This document shows, piece by piece, positions 34,621-46,988 of a DNA stretch of 64,000 nt. The first letter of the stretch is position 1. Every line of letters begins with the position of its first letter. Made by a program: the position numbers and the translations under genes. The stretch comes from Nageia nagi (Eukaryota > Pinophyta): positions 49,600,001 to 49,664,000 of the forward strand of contig JBITNC010000001.1 of NCBI GenBank assembly GCA_050084985.1. Direction: 5' to 3'. A model generated the notes under the pieces. It was not told where the DNA came from. It saw nothing but the letters and a program-made list of their open reading frames with translations, and searched no databases.

Positions 34621-35535
34621 CTTTTTCATATGATTAGATTATTGAATCTGGTTGCATTAATCACCTATGCTTTGAAAAAGAAAAGTTTGAGAACTTTCAC
34701 AAGTATAGAAAAATGTAGTTGTGATAGGTGATAACTCTATCCTTGAAGTCCAAGGAATTGAGAGTGTGTTCATTCATAAGATGTTTCTTGATAATGTTCT
34801 ATATATTCCTAAGCTTAGGATGAACCTTCTCTTCATGATCCAAATTGCTATAAAAGGGTACTTGTTTGAGTTCAAATCTCAATTTTGGTGCATTAAGAAA
34901 GGATTTATCATGTTTTTAAAGGATTAGTGAAAAATGATCTCTACATTATGGATCAAGTTCCATCAAAGATATGTATTGCTACAAATGTATGTTCTAAAGG
35001 CAACTTTGGCACCAATGTTTAGGGCACTTTAACCATAAGAGTATTTAAGTTATGAAAGACTAAGAACTTATGAAAGGTTTGCCTCTAATTTCTCCTTCAA
35101 TTGGTCTATGTGAGAAGTGCATTCTTAGTAAGATGCATAGATAAAAATTTGAAAAAGATAATGGAACAAGAGCATCTCAACCTCTTCAACTTGTGCATTT
35201 AGATTTGATGGGTTCATTTCATACTAAGTCACTTGGAGGAGCATTTTACATCTTGAAACCTTCATTGATGAATTTAGTAGGATGACCTTTGGGTATCTAC
35301 TTGAGCACAAGGATCAAACCTTTGAGAGTTTTAAGTTTTTTAAGGCCTTTGTTAAGAATCAAACTAACCTTAAAATAAAGATGTTGAGATCAGATAATGG
35401 AAGAGAATATAACAATAATGAGTTTAATGACTATTATGCTAAGTATGGAATCAAGAGGTAATATACAATTCCTTACACTCCTCAACAGAATGGTGTTGTC
35501 AAAAGGAAAAATAGAACAATTATGGAAATGGCTAG
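34621..35535 (+). pseudogene. Copia protease and integrase 5' part (A4)
   Basis: Protease triad reads E-S-G (Asp to Glu) near 34640-34660. GDNSILEVQGIESVFIHK follows. The pre-integrase region is at 34940-35180. The integrase core has HLDLMGSF, TFGYLLEHKDQTFESFK and RSDNGREYNNNEF, then QQNGVVKRKNRTIMEMAR with Lys (35501-35503) for the catalytic Glu. It stops abruptly at 35535, where LTR sequence begins. Confidence 0.87.
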
Positions 35536-35718
35536 ATAAGAATTCTTATTTATGAATTAAGAGAGATCTAGTTAGTGGATGTAATCCTAGTTGTAGGAAC
35601 CACTTACATCTTGAGTTATCCTTATGAGATTACTTTGTGAGTTATTTAGATGTGATTTGTAAGATTACATGTGATTTTGGTAGTTTAAAGTTCTATCATT
35701 TATAGTTCAACTCTCACA
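35536..35718 (+). repeat. Truncated 5' LTR of A5
   Basis: The last ~183 bp of a family A LTR, beginning at taagaattcttattt (compare 61137 on) and ending CTCTCACA. It has lost its U3 and TATA box and is fused to A4 integrase. Confidence 0.87.
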
Positions 35719-35720
35719 TT

Positions 35721-35732
35721 TGGTATTAGAGC
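35721..35732 (+). other. Primer binding site of A5
   Basis: TGGTATTAGAGC, one mismatch from the initiator-tRNA-Met site, 2 bp after the LTR end. Confidence 0.87.
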
Positions 35733-38008
35733 TTCTTGGAGGCTCCTCTTCACATCCTTTATTTGGTGACTCATCTTCAACTTTAAGGATTTCATTATTA
35801 AACCTACTCTTCATTATGAGGTAAAATTAAAAGAAGGTATAACCCTCCTTCATTTTTTTGACTCATTTCACTAATGATACTAACGTATATCTTATGTGTT
35901 AGTTCATTTTTTTGGGAAAAGTTTTTAATAGCAATTCAATGTAATTGTTATTCATACTAACAATCTCTATGTTAGTCGTAATTTTTGGTTACAAAATTGC
36001 TCTAATTATTTTTTGCCTACCTTATTTCTTCTATTAAAAAAATTATATTTGTATTCGACAATTATTTTTTAATCCTAACACAAAGGAAGGTAATTGCATT
36101 TTTACTACCATTTACTAAAATTATTTCTATTTTTTTTTCAAATAATTATAAATGGTGTATTCATGCAAACGATGATCTTTATTCTTTAACAAGTCTATCC
36201 TTGTTTCAAAAAAAATGAAACGAAGGCTCTAATTGTAATAAAAAGGGGGTTAATACATATATTGATTTTTATTTTATTTTTTATCCTACAATATTGAAGT
36301 AGCATTATATATATATTTGAATTTCTACAATATTAAAGAAGCAATATATATAGATATGTTTGAATTTTTTCAATTTTTTTGAACCCTATAGTTCTAGATG
36401 GAGGTGTTCTCCTTAGCAGGCTCTCAAACAGTCTTTTGTGTGGCACCTCTGACTTTTTTACCTCATGCCCTTTGTCATGCCTCTCTTGCCTCCACCTTGC
36501 ACCTCCCTAGCTGCTCTCCTCTTCGTAGGAACCTCCCACTCTTTCCTCCTTTGTGTATGTTTTTGCATTCCCTCTATGGCATCTGCTACCTTTCATGAGA
36601 TTTGCTTCCCTAGGTGGCTCTATCGCTCTACATAACTCCTTAATATTATTTTTGGGAGGGAAGGGTGCCTCTGATCCTATGCATGTCACCCACACTACCC
36701 TCAAATCGCCTTGTAATATTTCACCTTGCATAAAGTCTTCCACCTTGCATGGAGTCTTTAGCTCTTCCATGGCATGCTATCCTCTCATGCAACACTTATT
36801 GACACCCTCCAACCATCTTACTCCTCTTAACCACCTTAAACCCTTCCTCCAGTTTCTCTCCACTTATTCTCCCCTTTACAACCTCACTTTGTGACCCCCT
36901 TCTCTACCATGATCTCTATGTGTTTCCCCCCTTGTGCTTCCTACCTTTTCCTCCTCTCAGTTGCCTATCAAATCATTAATCATTATGATTTTTGAATTCT
37001 TTAAATGAGGAACCCCTCTTTTTTTTGTTATTGCTTACACTTTTTTTTTCATTAAGGGATGGGTGTCTTCTTTGAGTAAAATGTCTAACTTGGCATTAAT
37101 AGTCATGTACAACTTAAATTTTTTTACACTCTTTCTTTCTCTATTAATGAATGTCATAGTTATTAAATTCTCTCAGAGATTCAATCTCATGACATATTAA
37201 GGTGCTCCCTTGTTCACTTGGAGAAAATCATGAGAAGAATTTATTAGCTTAGCATTCTTTTAATTGGAGGAATTTATTATAGTTCATACTTTTAAGCATA
37301 TAAGTAGTTTTCTTTTCTTAGTCAAAATTGATAAAGGTAAACTAGTATGTTATCTTTAGGATAATTTTTTAAGTAAAAGAAGGGGGAACTTGTATAAATA
37401 TTTTTATTTAATTTTTTAAGATGCATGCTTAAGACTTAATTTTTTAAGATGCATGCTTAGTGAACTTAGATTAATTTTTTTTTTTTAAGATATAAATGAT
37501 GCATGCTTAGAACATAATTGTTTTTAAGATATGGAATGATGCATACTTAGGATTTAATTTTTTAAGTTAATGATGCATTCTTAGAACTTAAATTTTTTAA
37601 GTTAATGATGCATGCTTAGTACTTATGTTTAGTACTTAATTTATGATGCAATTTACTTTCTTATGCAAGAATGGACTTGTGCAAAATTAAGAATGATGTA
37701 AAAATTTCCTTTAGAGGTTGGTATACAAAACCCATTGGATACTTAGGTTTCAAATTTTGAATAGATGATGTTGTACTTATGCTCTTTTACTTCATGTTTC
37801 ACACTTTAATTTATTTGTTTATGCAAATAAAAATATAAATAATGATATGAGAAGCCCCCTAAAATGAACACATCTACACATACATTTCACAACATGACTT
37901 GTTTGGGGAGCCATGAGATGAAATAGGTGAATTGGAGCCTTTAATTTTGATGATCCAAATGGTGAAAAGTTTGTACTTCTCAATTGCCCCTAATTCCTTG
38001 TTGGTCTG

Positions 38009-38013
38009 GACAT
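38009..38013 (+). repeat. Target site duplication of A6, left copy
   Basis: gacat directly before the A6 LTR. The same five bases follow A6 at 46493-46497. The host sequence reads ggtctggacat / aactccaatagg across the site, as in the uninterrupted leader at 5920-5945. Confidence 0.93.
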
Positions 38014-38512
38014 TGAGAGAGTTGAACTATAAACTAAACATCTCTATATTCTCAAGATAACATGAAAGATCACAATACACATCTAGCAAACTCAAAAAGC
38101 AATCTCACAAAGATAACACAAGATGTAAGTGGTCCCTCAAACTAGGAGTACATCCACTAACTAGATCTTTACTTCAATCATGAATACAACTCTCTTACAA
38201 TCTCCTAATATCAACTCTTATGCTCTATCCTATAGCATAACTTTACTTCTACAATTAGTATATAATCACAAAGAGTAAGCCTTATATTTATAGACCAAAA
38301 TCTCTCTTTAGATCACCCTTTCATCCAATGTACAAAGGCATGACATGCACATCTTTTACCCAAGGGGCATCCTCATGACATGGAGTGTAGGACAAGTTAT
38401 ATTATCATATTCAATCAAATACTTAAGGTATCAAATGATACTCTTAAGTATTAGTGAACTTATATAGAAGATTATTACAAAACCTTTGCATAATGCATTA
38501 TACATTTCAACA
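38014..38512 (-). repeat. 3' LTR of A6
   Basis: 499 bp. Plus-strand ends are tgagagag and ttcaaca. Inner neighbour is a degenerate PPT (GTAAG-like in place of AGGGGG). Confidence 0.92.
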
Positions 38513-39220
38513 CTTACTCTTAATGCAATATTGGGATAGAGCGAATAAAAGAGAAGAAAGAGTGAATGTAAGAGAGTTCTCTTCCAAATAATACAATAGA
38601 GATGAGAACTTTTTGCATATTTATGAAGTAAGAAAGATCTAGTTTGATATTCACTACTTTGCCAAATACAATCATTAATTACAACTGATTTCAATGCATA
38701 TGAAGTAGTTATCCAATTGAAAGTTATGAAGAGTCTCCAAGAGCCTACATACCTAAAGTAAGTAACCTACAATCTCAAAGGAACCTGCAAGTCATAAGCA
38801 ATTCAAATAATAAGATCAGTTAGATGCAACATATTCATATCAACAAAGATAGATGAATCACACAAATGCCATCATGAACTAATCAATGGTGTACTATAAG
38901 TCATCACAAAAATACCATATCAAAAACTCAGTCACCTGTTATATATAAAACATATGTTGATTATCATTACAAAATAAAGCATGCACATATGAGTTTCTCA
39001 TATATGGATAATTGAAAAGTACCAAAAGACACGTAAGAGTTTCTCACACATGGATAGCTAATAGTACTAGATTGACCAATATTTTACTTTAAAAATTTGT
39101 ACAAGTTCCTTATGTAGAGCGAACTTACCATGAAAGTGTACAACAAAAATCAACATTATATAGCACAAAATCCTCATAGGGGTGAAGTTGTTATCACAAA
39201 TATGAATTCAACATAAGAAT
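38513..39220 (-). other. 3' UTR of A6
   Basis: Non-coding, homologous to other family A 3' UTRs, with two minisatellite units (about 38985-39070). The segment 39087-39118 is the apparent template of the filler at 40681-40711. The PPT next to the LTR is mutated. Confidence 0.75.
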
Positions 39221-42130
39221 TCAAACTTTACTTCCCCTTGAGGGTAACTTCACCAACCTAATAGCATCCATAAGCTTATAAATTGAGCTTTTATGAGGGG
39301 CTTGGTGAATAAATTAGTGAAGTTTAAGGTGGATGGATAATACTTCAGGTGTATGATGCCATCAAGAACCTTCTTCTTGATAAAATGGGTATGAATTTCT
39401 ACATGTTTTTTTCTCTAATAGAATATAGAATTCTTATCCAAAGAAATAGTCAACTAATTGTTTGAAAAAATCAAACATGAGCCATCTTGATCATACCTAA
39501 TTTCTTTCAAAATATGCTTTAACCAAATGGCTTCTTAGGTTGCAATAGACATGGCATGGTATTCGACTTCTATAGTGGAAATTAAAATAGTAGGTTACTT
39601 CTTGGAAGCTCAAGAGATAGCACCTAAACTAATGCTAAACACATACATAGAGGTTGATTTCTTATCATCTCTATCTCCCCCATAGTCAGAATCTAAGAAT
39701 CCAGAGAGAACAAATGAAGGCAACTTAGAATACTTGAGAACAAGATTCTTAGTCCCTACAACATACCTCAAGATTTTCTTAATAGCATTAAGATGCTCAA
39801 CATATGATTTCTATATGAATTGTGCCATCAGATTCACTGTAAAGGTAATATCTAGCCTAGATATAGTCAAATACAAAAGACTACTAATTAATTTCCTATA
39901 AACAGTAGCATCAACTAACTAAGAGTTGGAGCTTAGAGAAATAGTGATTTCAAGAGAGACTAGGATTGCAGCATATCTACACTCTTCCATTTTAAACTTC
40001 TACAAGATGTTTTATATATACTTAGATTGATTAAAATAAGTATAATCCTTGTATTGATACACTTACATTCCAAGATAGTAGTGCAAGAGACCAAGATTAG
40101 TCATTTCAAATGTTACCTTAAGTTTGGATATGCACTCTTGAATGATTTCATCATTATTTCTAGTAATCAAAAGATCATCCACATAAAGAAGAATCAAGAC
40201 CATGTCTTTTCTTTTATTGAGCACATATAGATTAGAGTTAGAAAAATACTTGGAGAATCCAATATCTACAAAATACCCTAAAATCTTTCTGTACTAAGCT
40301 CTAGATGCTTACTTAAGACCATATAGTGACTTCTTTAGTTTGCATGCAAAGAACTTTTACCTTCCATAATGAACCCTTTTGGTTGATTCATGAAGATTTC
40401 TACATCTAAGTCACCATTAAGAAATACACTCTTGATGTCAAGTTGAAAAACTTTTTATCCTTGAGATGCAGAAAGGGCAAGGATAATCTTGATAGTAGGT
40501 ATCTTTGCCATGAGAGCAAAGGTTTTCTCATAATCTACATTGTATTTTTGAGTAAAACCTTTAGCTACTACCTTTGCCTTATATTTTTTAATATCTTCAA
40601 TTGAATTGAATTTGACCTTATAGATCCACTTATTGCCAATCATATTATTTTCATTAGGATAAGGAACCAAGTCCCAAGTTTTAAAAATTTATACAAGTTC
40701 CTTATGTAGAATCATCTTTGAAGGTTAAGGGCTCATGCTTGTTGTCAATCTTGGCAAATAAGAATTTTTCATAGTCATGCTCCTTGTTACCTTTTATGTT
40801 GGAGAATTTTATTCTTGAAGTGACTTGTCTACATCAATATCTAACCTGCTAGGTGCCACTGAAGAGTCATCTGGATCATTAACATCTTCATTAAAAGCAT
40901 ATTCTTCAGAAAGTTCATTAAACTTTACATCCCTTGAAATAAATACAACTTTGTAGAAAGAAAAGTAGAGCCTATAGCCTCTATGCTAATTTTTATAACC
41001 CATAAAGATGTATTTTTTAGCTTTTTTATCTAACTTTTTATTTTCTTAGAAACAATGCATGATACTGCTTTACAACCAAACACCTTAAGGTGAGAAATGT
41101 TAGGTTTTCTTCTTGACCATGCTTCAAAAGAAGTTTTTCCTTGAACAACTTTTGTGGAGCACCTATTCAAGATGTAAATAGCAGTCCTCATAGCTTCACC
41201 TCATAAAAAATTAGGAAGATTACCCAACATGCATCTAGCCATCTCCATAATTATCTTACTTTTCCTTTCAATAACATTATTCTATTGAGGAGTGTAAGGA
41301 ATCATAAACTTCCTCTTAATTCTATACTTATCATAATAATCATTGAATTCATTACTGCTATATTCTCCTCTATTATCTGATCTCAACATCTTGATTTTAA
41401 GGTTAGGTTGATTCTCAACAAATGCTTTAAAAACCTTAAAACTCTCAAAGGTTTGATTTTTGTGCTCAAGTAGATACCCAAAGGTTATTATAAATAAATT
41501 CATCAATGAAGGTCAAGATGTAAGATGCTCCTCCAAGTGACTTAGTTTGAAATGGACCCATCAAATCTAAATGCACAAGTTAAAGAGGTTGAGATGCTCT
41601 TGTTACCTTATCTTTTTTAAATTTTTATCTATGAATCTTGCTAAGAATGCATTTTTTGCATAGACCAACTAAAGGAGAAATTAAAGGCAAACCTTCCATA
41701 AGTTTTTGGTCTTTCATGATATGAATACTCTTATGGTTAAGGTGCCCTAAATGATGGTGCTAAATATTACCTCTAGAACACATACTAGAAGTAAGACACA
41801 TCTTTGATAGAACTTGATTTACAATGTAAAAGTTATCTTTTATAGATCCTTTAACTAAAGTGGCAAGTCCTTTCTTAATGCAGCAAGAGTATGAGTCATA
41901 CTCAAAAGAGTACTCTTTTCTAGCAACTTAAATTACAGAGAGAAAGTTCATCCTTACTTAGAAACATAAAGAACATTTTTAATAACCTTTTTGTGAATCA
42001 ATACACTTATAATTTCTTAGACTTCAAGGGTAGAGTTATCACCTATCATAACCACATATTTTCTATACTTGTGAAAGTTCTCAAAAATTTTCTTTTCATA
42101 GCATAGGTGATTAGCACTACTAGAATCAAT
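39221..42130 (-). pseudogene. Copia pol, family A (A6)
   Basis: Minus strand. Protease near 42100-42130 reads D-S-S for D-S-G. Pre-integrase at 41850-41600. Integrase has RSDNRGEYSSNEF and the catalytic Glu in VIERKSK (41267-41269). A stop lies at QQN (P-Q-stop-N). RT (40680-40020) has GNKWIYKVKFNSIEDIKKY and YVDD (40174-40185). RNase H ends PSRGSKV, with the stop at 39221-39223. About 75 bp of the linker before RT are replaced by a 31-bp copy of the element's own 3' UTR (40681-40711). Many frameshifts. Confidence 0.89.
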
Positions 42131-42189
42131 AATCTAATTAGATGAAAAAAAGTAAGAAAAAGAGTAGAGCATCATAGCAAAACTAGCTT

Positions 42190-43119
42190 GAATATTCTTC
42201 TTTCCTTTGTAGTTCTTTACAATTCTATTGCCTTTGTTCTTTTTCTTCTTTTATCTTTGTAGCAATTAACTTCTTTATGACCTTGTATGTCACAATAGTT
42301 ACAACTACCATCAAACTTTTTCTTAGGATTTAGATTTTTTTATTTACTTTTTCCATCTCTTTGCTTGAAATGGTTGTTGTTACCATTGTTCCTACAATTG
42401 TTGTAGCCATTACCTCTTTTCTCAAACCTTTTTGAGGAAGAAGGATAAGATTTCTTTTGATAGTTGAACTTCTTCTTGAAAGAAGTTATGGTTGCTCTAA
42501 GAGAAACATTATTATCTTTAGAAAAATATATCAACACTTTATTATTAAGGGTTTTCTCATGCTTCAAAAGGTACTTAGAAAGGTTCTTAAAAAAGAAGAC
42601 TTCTTCTTCATTATCAAGCCTTATTTTTATAACTGTTACAAAATTCTCAAATTTTGAAGAAAAGATTTGAATAATAATGAAGAACATGAACTCATCATTG
42701 ATCCAATTGCACCTACAAGCAACAAGTTAGGTCCTTAGGTCAATGATTTTATTAAAAAAAATGGCAATATTTTCATCTTTTCCTTGATAAGAATGAAGCA
42801 ACTTTTGGAGAATGGTAAATCTTCTTGAAAAGTTTTAATCAAGATAGATTTGCTTAAGCTTATCCCAAGCTTCCTTTACCAAGGTTGAAGAGGAAATCAT
42901 CAGGAGAACATCATCTAAAATTACATGGTAAATCATACAGGTTGCCAACTCATTCTTTGTGTTGTAAGCCTCTAGTGCCATCTCATCTTTAAGAGATACA
43001 AGATTCTCATTCACTATTTGCTAAACTTTTCTTACCTACAACTTAGCTTTTATTCGAGGTTCCTAAATTTCAAAGTTGAAACCATCAGGAATGTGTTTAG
43101 GTAAAAAAGATTATCCCAT
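42190..43119 (-). pseudogene. Copia gag, family A (A6)
   Basis: Minus strand. ATG at 43117-43119 after CAA, in the family context CAAATGGGA. The capsid core is disrupted. The readable part 42687-42340 covers the end of the core, the basic KKFNYQKKSYPSSSKRFEKRG linker and an Asn-rich run. An intact CCHC knuckle, CNYCDIQGHKEVNC, follows at about 42265-42310. Confidence 0.85.
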
Positions 43120-43122
43120 TTG

Positions 43123-45889
43123 CTACACAAGAGTGTGAAAAATAATAAGCATGTGGTTAACAACATTATATGTTAAGTTTTAACCAAGTAAAAATATACA
43201 TGTTAATTTTAACATAAAATACATGCTTGATTTGATTCACAAGTGCAAATATTTTACAACTCAAATAATAATCCATGTACCCAAATACATTTCTCATCTC
43301 AAGAACTATAGATGTAAAGTGACATTGTTGAAGCTTATTTTCTTATCTAAAATTAGGCATTCACCTGGATGCCCAAATAAAAGGAGCCCAAGTACTACCA
43401 ATCCTCAATCAGTTTGCTTTAGTCAGTATTATACTCTCACAAGGAGAAGTACATACTATTTTTTAAGGTTATAACATTTATTGGATCAACCAAATTATTA
43501 ATCTTGATTAGGTTTCAAGTTTTTCTCCTAAGCTTATTATGATAATCCCTAAATGGACGTGCAGACATGTGGTATCACTACACACATGCCTATCCATCTA
43601 TTGGAGTTATGTACAAACCAATAGAAGACTTAAGGGTAATTGAAAAATATGAATTTTTTACCATTTGAATCATTGAATTTAAAGGCTCTAATCCACCTTT
43701 CCTCACCTCATGGCTCCCCAAACAAATCATGTTATGGAATGTACATGTGGATGTGTTTATTTTAGGGAGTTGCTCATTTCAATGTTTGATTTTTGTTTAC
43801 ATAAATAAATAAATCAAAAAGTGAAACATGAAGTAAAAGAGCATAAGTAAAACATCATCTATTTAAAAATTTGAAACCTAAGAGTCCAATGGGTTTTGTT
43901 TACCAACTCCTAAAGGACATCTTTACATATATACATAACTTGCACAAATTAACTTTGCATAAAGGATAAATACTTAAGTATAAGCATGCATCAATCCCAT
44001 AACTTAAAAAATTGAGTAGCATGCATCATTTAACTTAAAACAAATTTAAGTACTAAGCATGCATTATTCCTACACAAGATTAAAAGGCATGCATTATCTA
44101 GATAAAGTAAAAGGATTTAGTATGCAAAAAACTAGATAAAATTTAAGTAAGAATTTACAGCAAATTCCCCCTTTGTACTTAAAGTTTTATCCCTAAAGAT
44201 AGCATAGTAGTTTACCTTCCCTAAAAATGATATTTGTATGCTAAAAAAATTTATCTTCTAAGTATGCATCCATACAAAACAATCCCCCTCCCCTTTTATT
44301 TTTACTTAAATAATAGCATTTAAAAAAGCATTCCCCCTCCTTTTTTTAATTAAAAAATATCTTAAGATAACATGCTTAGTTTACTTTAGAGTGTAATTTC
44401 TATCGAAAAAGATGTTATTATAAACATTACTACTTTTGCTAAGTAAGCAATGGAAGGTACTTTGAAATTGCAAAAATAATTTGCCAAATAAAAGGCTAAC
44501 TAAAGTACCCAATACTTCTAGGCAATTTTAATAAGTTAACTAAGTAACAAATTTAATATTTTCCCAAGAAATAATGAAAAATTATCCTCTAGAAGGTGAC
44601 CTTCCCAAATTTGTTTTTTAAGTATCCTTTATAATTTTCTCCAATAAGACAAGGTAAGGAGTTAATGAGTAATCATTTACTTTTTCTTAAATAGTGCAAT
44701 GAAGTTAATGCATCAAGAAACCTTATTCTCTATGCCACTTAAGAAATCAAAGCTCCTATGGAGTTTTAGAACAAAGTGCAACCAATTCCAAAAAAATAAG
44801 TATGAACTCCCCATTTAATGTTCCAACAACCACATGTTATTAAAAAAATGTGGGAGATAAAAAAATGGGAGAGAGGCCATGCACAGAAGAAAATAGAGCT
44901 GCAAGCTAAGGGGTGAGGTCTAGCGATGCACTAGAGGATAGTTGTGAAAGAGATTGCATGCAAGTTAAGGAGAGGAATGAAAAAAATTAAGATGCTAGGT
45001 CATAAGGGGGGAAGAAAGTGCTACATGATGAGAGAGGGAATGCTTGTAGCATAGATGTAAATGATAATTAAAAGGTCTGGAGCATAGAGGACTATGTAAG
45101 GAGGAGAGAAGAGAACCTACCACTCTGTTGGGTAGTTTGAGCAGTAAGTAGGTGACCTCAACATTGGCTTATTTATAAGGGGAGAAAAATGTGAGATCAA
45201 GAACCACATAGGAAAGAGGGGACATGTAAAGGAAATCGGCTAAAGAATAAAGTGGCCATGAGGGCTAGCTAGAAACCAAGGTGTTAAAAGATTTCAAGCT
45301 ACCACCTCCCAACCAAAAAAATGCAAGGGTTTCTCCCCTCTTTTTTTTTGAAATAACAAAGTATATGAAAAAAAATTTCATTGTACTTTTAAATGTTAAA
45401 CTTATTATTATATTTTTTTTAAATGAGAGCCTTTCCTTTTGAAATAAAATTTCTGATTAAGAAAATAGATAGACTTATCCAAAAAATAAGTCTCTTATTT
45501 TAAATGAACTATTTTGCAAATATTGTTTTTTTACAAAAAGAAATACATATATATATATATATTTTGTAGAAAATAAAATGCAACTACCTTTTTGTTAGTA
45601 TTAAAAGATAATTGTAAAAAAATGTAAAGTACAACTATTTTTGATAGAAAAACTTAAGGCATGTAATAGATAAAAAAAATATAGCTATATAAATAAAGCA
45701 ATGTTTGTAAAAAAAATTGCAACTAACATAGAGAAAGTTAGTATAAACAAACAATTGCATTATATTGCTATTGTTTGATAAATTTGCAAAAAAGAATGAA
45801 CTAGCATATAAAATATATGTTAGTATCTTAAGTCTATAATCCAACAAATAACCAAGAAGGAAGGAATTTTTACCTTCTTTTGAGTTTAC
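43123..45889 (-). other. Putative 5'-UTR intron in A6 leader (2767 bp)
   Basis: On the minus strand it starts GTAAAC after gttaag (45889) and ends tcttgtgtAG (43123) before CAAATGGGA. Its length is within 2 bp of the A1 segment. The core (about 44850-45350) is rich in C/T on the minus strand and differs from the other copies. Confidence 0.5.
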
Positions 45890-45977
45890 CTTAACAAGAC
45901 CTTAAAATTGAAGGAAGAAGACCTTCAAGTTGAATGAAGAGGATCTCCAAAATGTTGAAGAGGAGCTTCCACACTAT

Positions 45978-45989
45978 GCTCTAATACCA
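45978..45989 (-). other. Primer binding site of A6
   Basis: GCTCTAATACCA on the plus strand, one mismatch from the complement of the initiator-tRNA-Met site. Confidence 0.88.
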
Positions 45990-45991
45990 AA

Positions 45992-46492
45992 TGAGAGAGT
46001 TGAACTATAAACTAAACAACTCTATATTTTCAAGATCATACGAAAGCTCACAATACAAATCTAACAAACTCATAAAGCAATCTCACAAAGATAACACAAG
46101 ATGTAAGTGGTTTCTCCAACTAGGAGTACATCCACTAACTAGATCTTTACTTCAATCACAAATACAATTCTCTTACAATCCTTCTAATCTCAACTCCTAT
46201 GCTCTATCCTATAGCATAACTTTACTCTACTATTGGTATGTAATCACAAAGAGAGAGCCTTTATTTATAGGCCAAAATTCCTCTTTGGATCACCCTTTTA
46301 TCCAATGTACAAAAGCATGACATGCACATCCTTTTACCCAAGGGGCATGCTCATGACATGGCAGTGTAGGACAAGTTATATTATCATATTCACCTAAATA
46401 CTTAAGGTATCAAATGATACCCTTAAGTATTCATGAATGTACATAAAAAATTATTACAAAACTTTTACAATAATGCAATATACATTCCAACA
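45992..46492 (-). repeat. 5' LTR of A6
   Basis: 501 bp, plus-strand ends tgagagag and attccaaca, followed by TSD gacat (46493-46497). Confidence 0.93.
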
Positions 46493-46988
46493 GACATAAC
46501 TCCAATAGGTGGATAGGCATGTGTGTAGTGATACCACATATTTGCACATCCATTCAGGGATTATCCTAATAACCTAGAAGGATAACTTGAAACCTAATTA
46601 ATATTAATAATTTGATCATCCAATATGTATTATAACTTTAAAAATAATAGGTACTTCTCCTTGTGAGAGTATAACACTGACCAAGGCGAACTAGTTGAGG
46701 ATTGGTAGTTATTAAGCTCCTTTTATGTGGGCATCCAGGTGAGGGCCTAGTTTTTAGACAAGAAAACAAGTTCCAACAATGTCACTCTACATATAAGATT
46801 ATTGAAATAAGAAATGTATTTGGGTACATGGATTATTATTTGAGTTGTGAAACATTTGCACTTTTGAATCAAGTCAAGCATATCTCTAGTATTAAATTTA
46901 ACATGTATTATTTACTTAGTTAAAATTTAACATATAATGTTATTTATTAAACCACATTCTTATTATTTATCATATTCTTGTGTAGCAA

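Larger units (their letters stand above)
30160..35535 (+). mobile_element. Family A copia element A4, 3'-truncated
   Basis: Complete 5' LTR, PBS, long leader with putative intron, gag, protease and integrase up to MEMAR. It is then joined directly to the inside of another LTR (35536). RT, RNase H and its own 3' LTR are missing. The left flank is aaatc (30155-30159). No matching duplication can be assigned because the right end is lost. Confidence 0.87.
38014..46492 (-). mobile_element. Family A copia element A6, complete structure, nested in A5
   Basis: An 8479-bp minus-strand element with both LTRs (499 and 501 bp), PPT, PBS, long leader with putative intron, gag and pol, and exact 5-bp TSDs (gacat). 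It is the best example of a full-length long-leader family A element here. It keeps the gag zinc knuckle and integrase Glu. It has lost the protease triad, and its RT-integrase linker contains a short templated insertion. It is not autonomous. Confidence 0.93.
35821..46985 (+). other. Putative 5'-UTR intron in A5 leader, containing A6
   Basis: Starts GTAAAATT after atgag at 35821 and ends ttgtgtAG at 46985 before CAAATGGGAG. Without A6 and one TSD its length is about 2681 bp. The core at about 36390-36960 is C/T-rich and gives open stretches (36398-36598, 36553-36894) that have no counterpart in the other copies. The part after A6 (46498-46985) continues the conserved block aactccaataggtggatagg. 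Confidence 0.48.

Noticed and set aside
36398-36894. Overlapping open frames in the C/T-rich part of the A5 leader, both strands
   Set aside because: No counterpart in A1, A4 or A6. They follow from base composition (Ser/Leu/Pro-rich) and not from conservation.
45549-45562. (AT)n run as an origin or regulatory site
   Set aside because: A short simple repeat with no supporting context.
45991-46320. 109-codon frame on the plus strand
   Set aside because: It lies inside the A6 5' LTR and is antisense to it.
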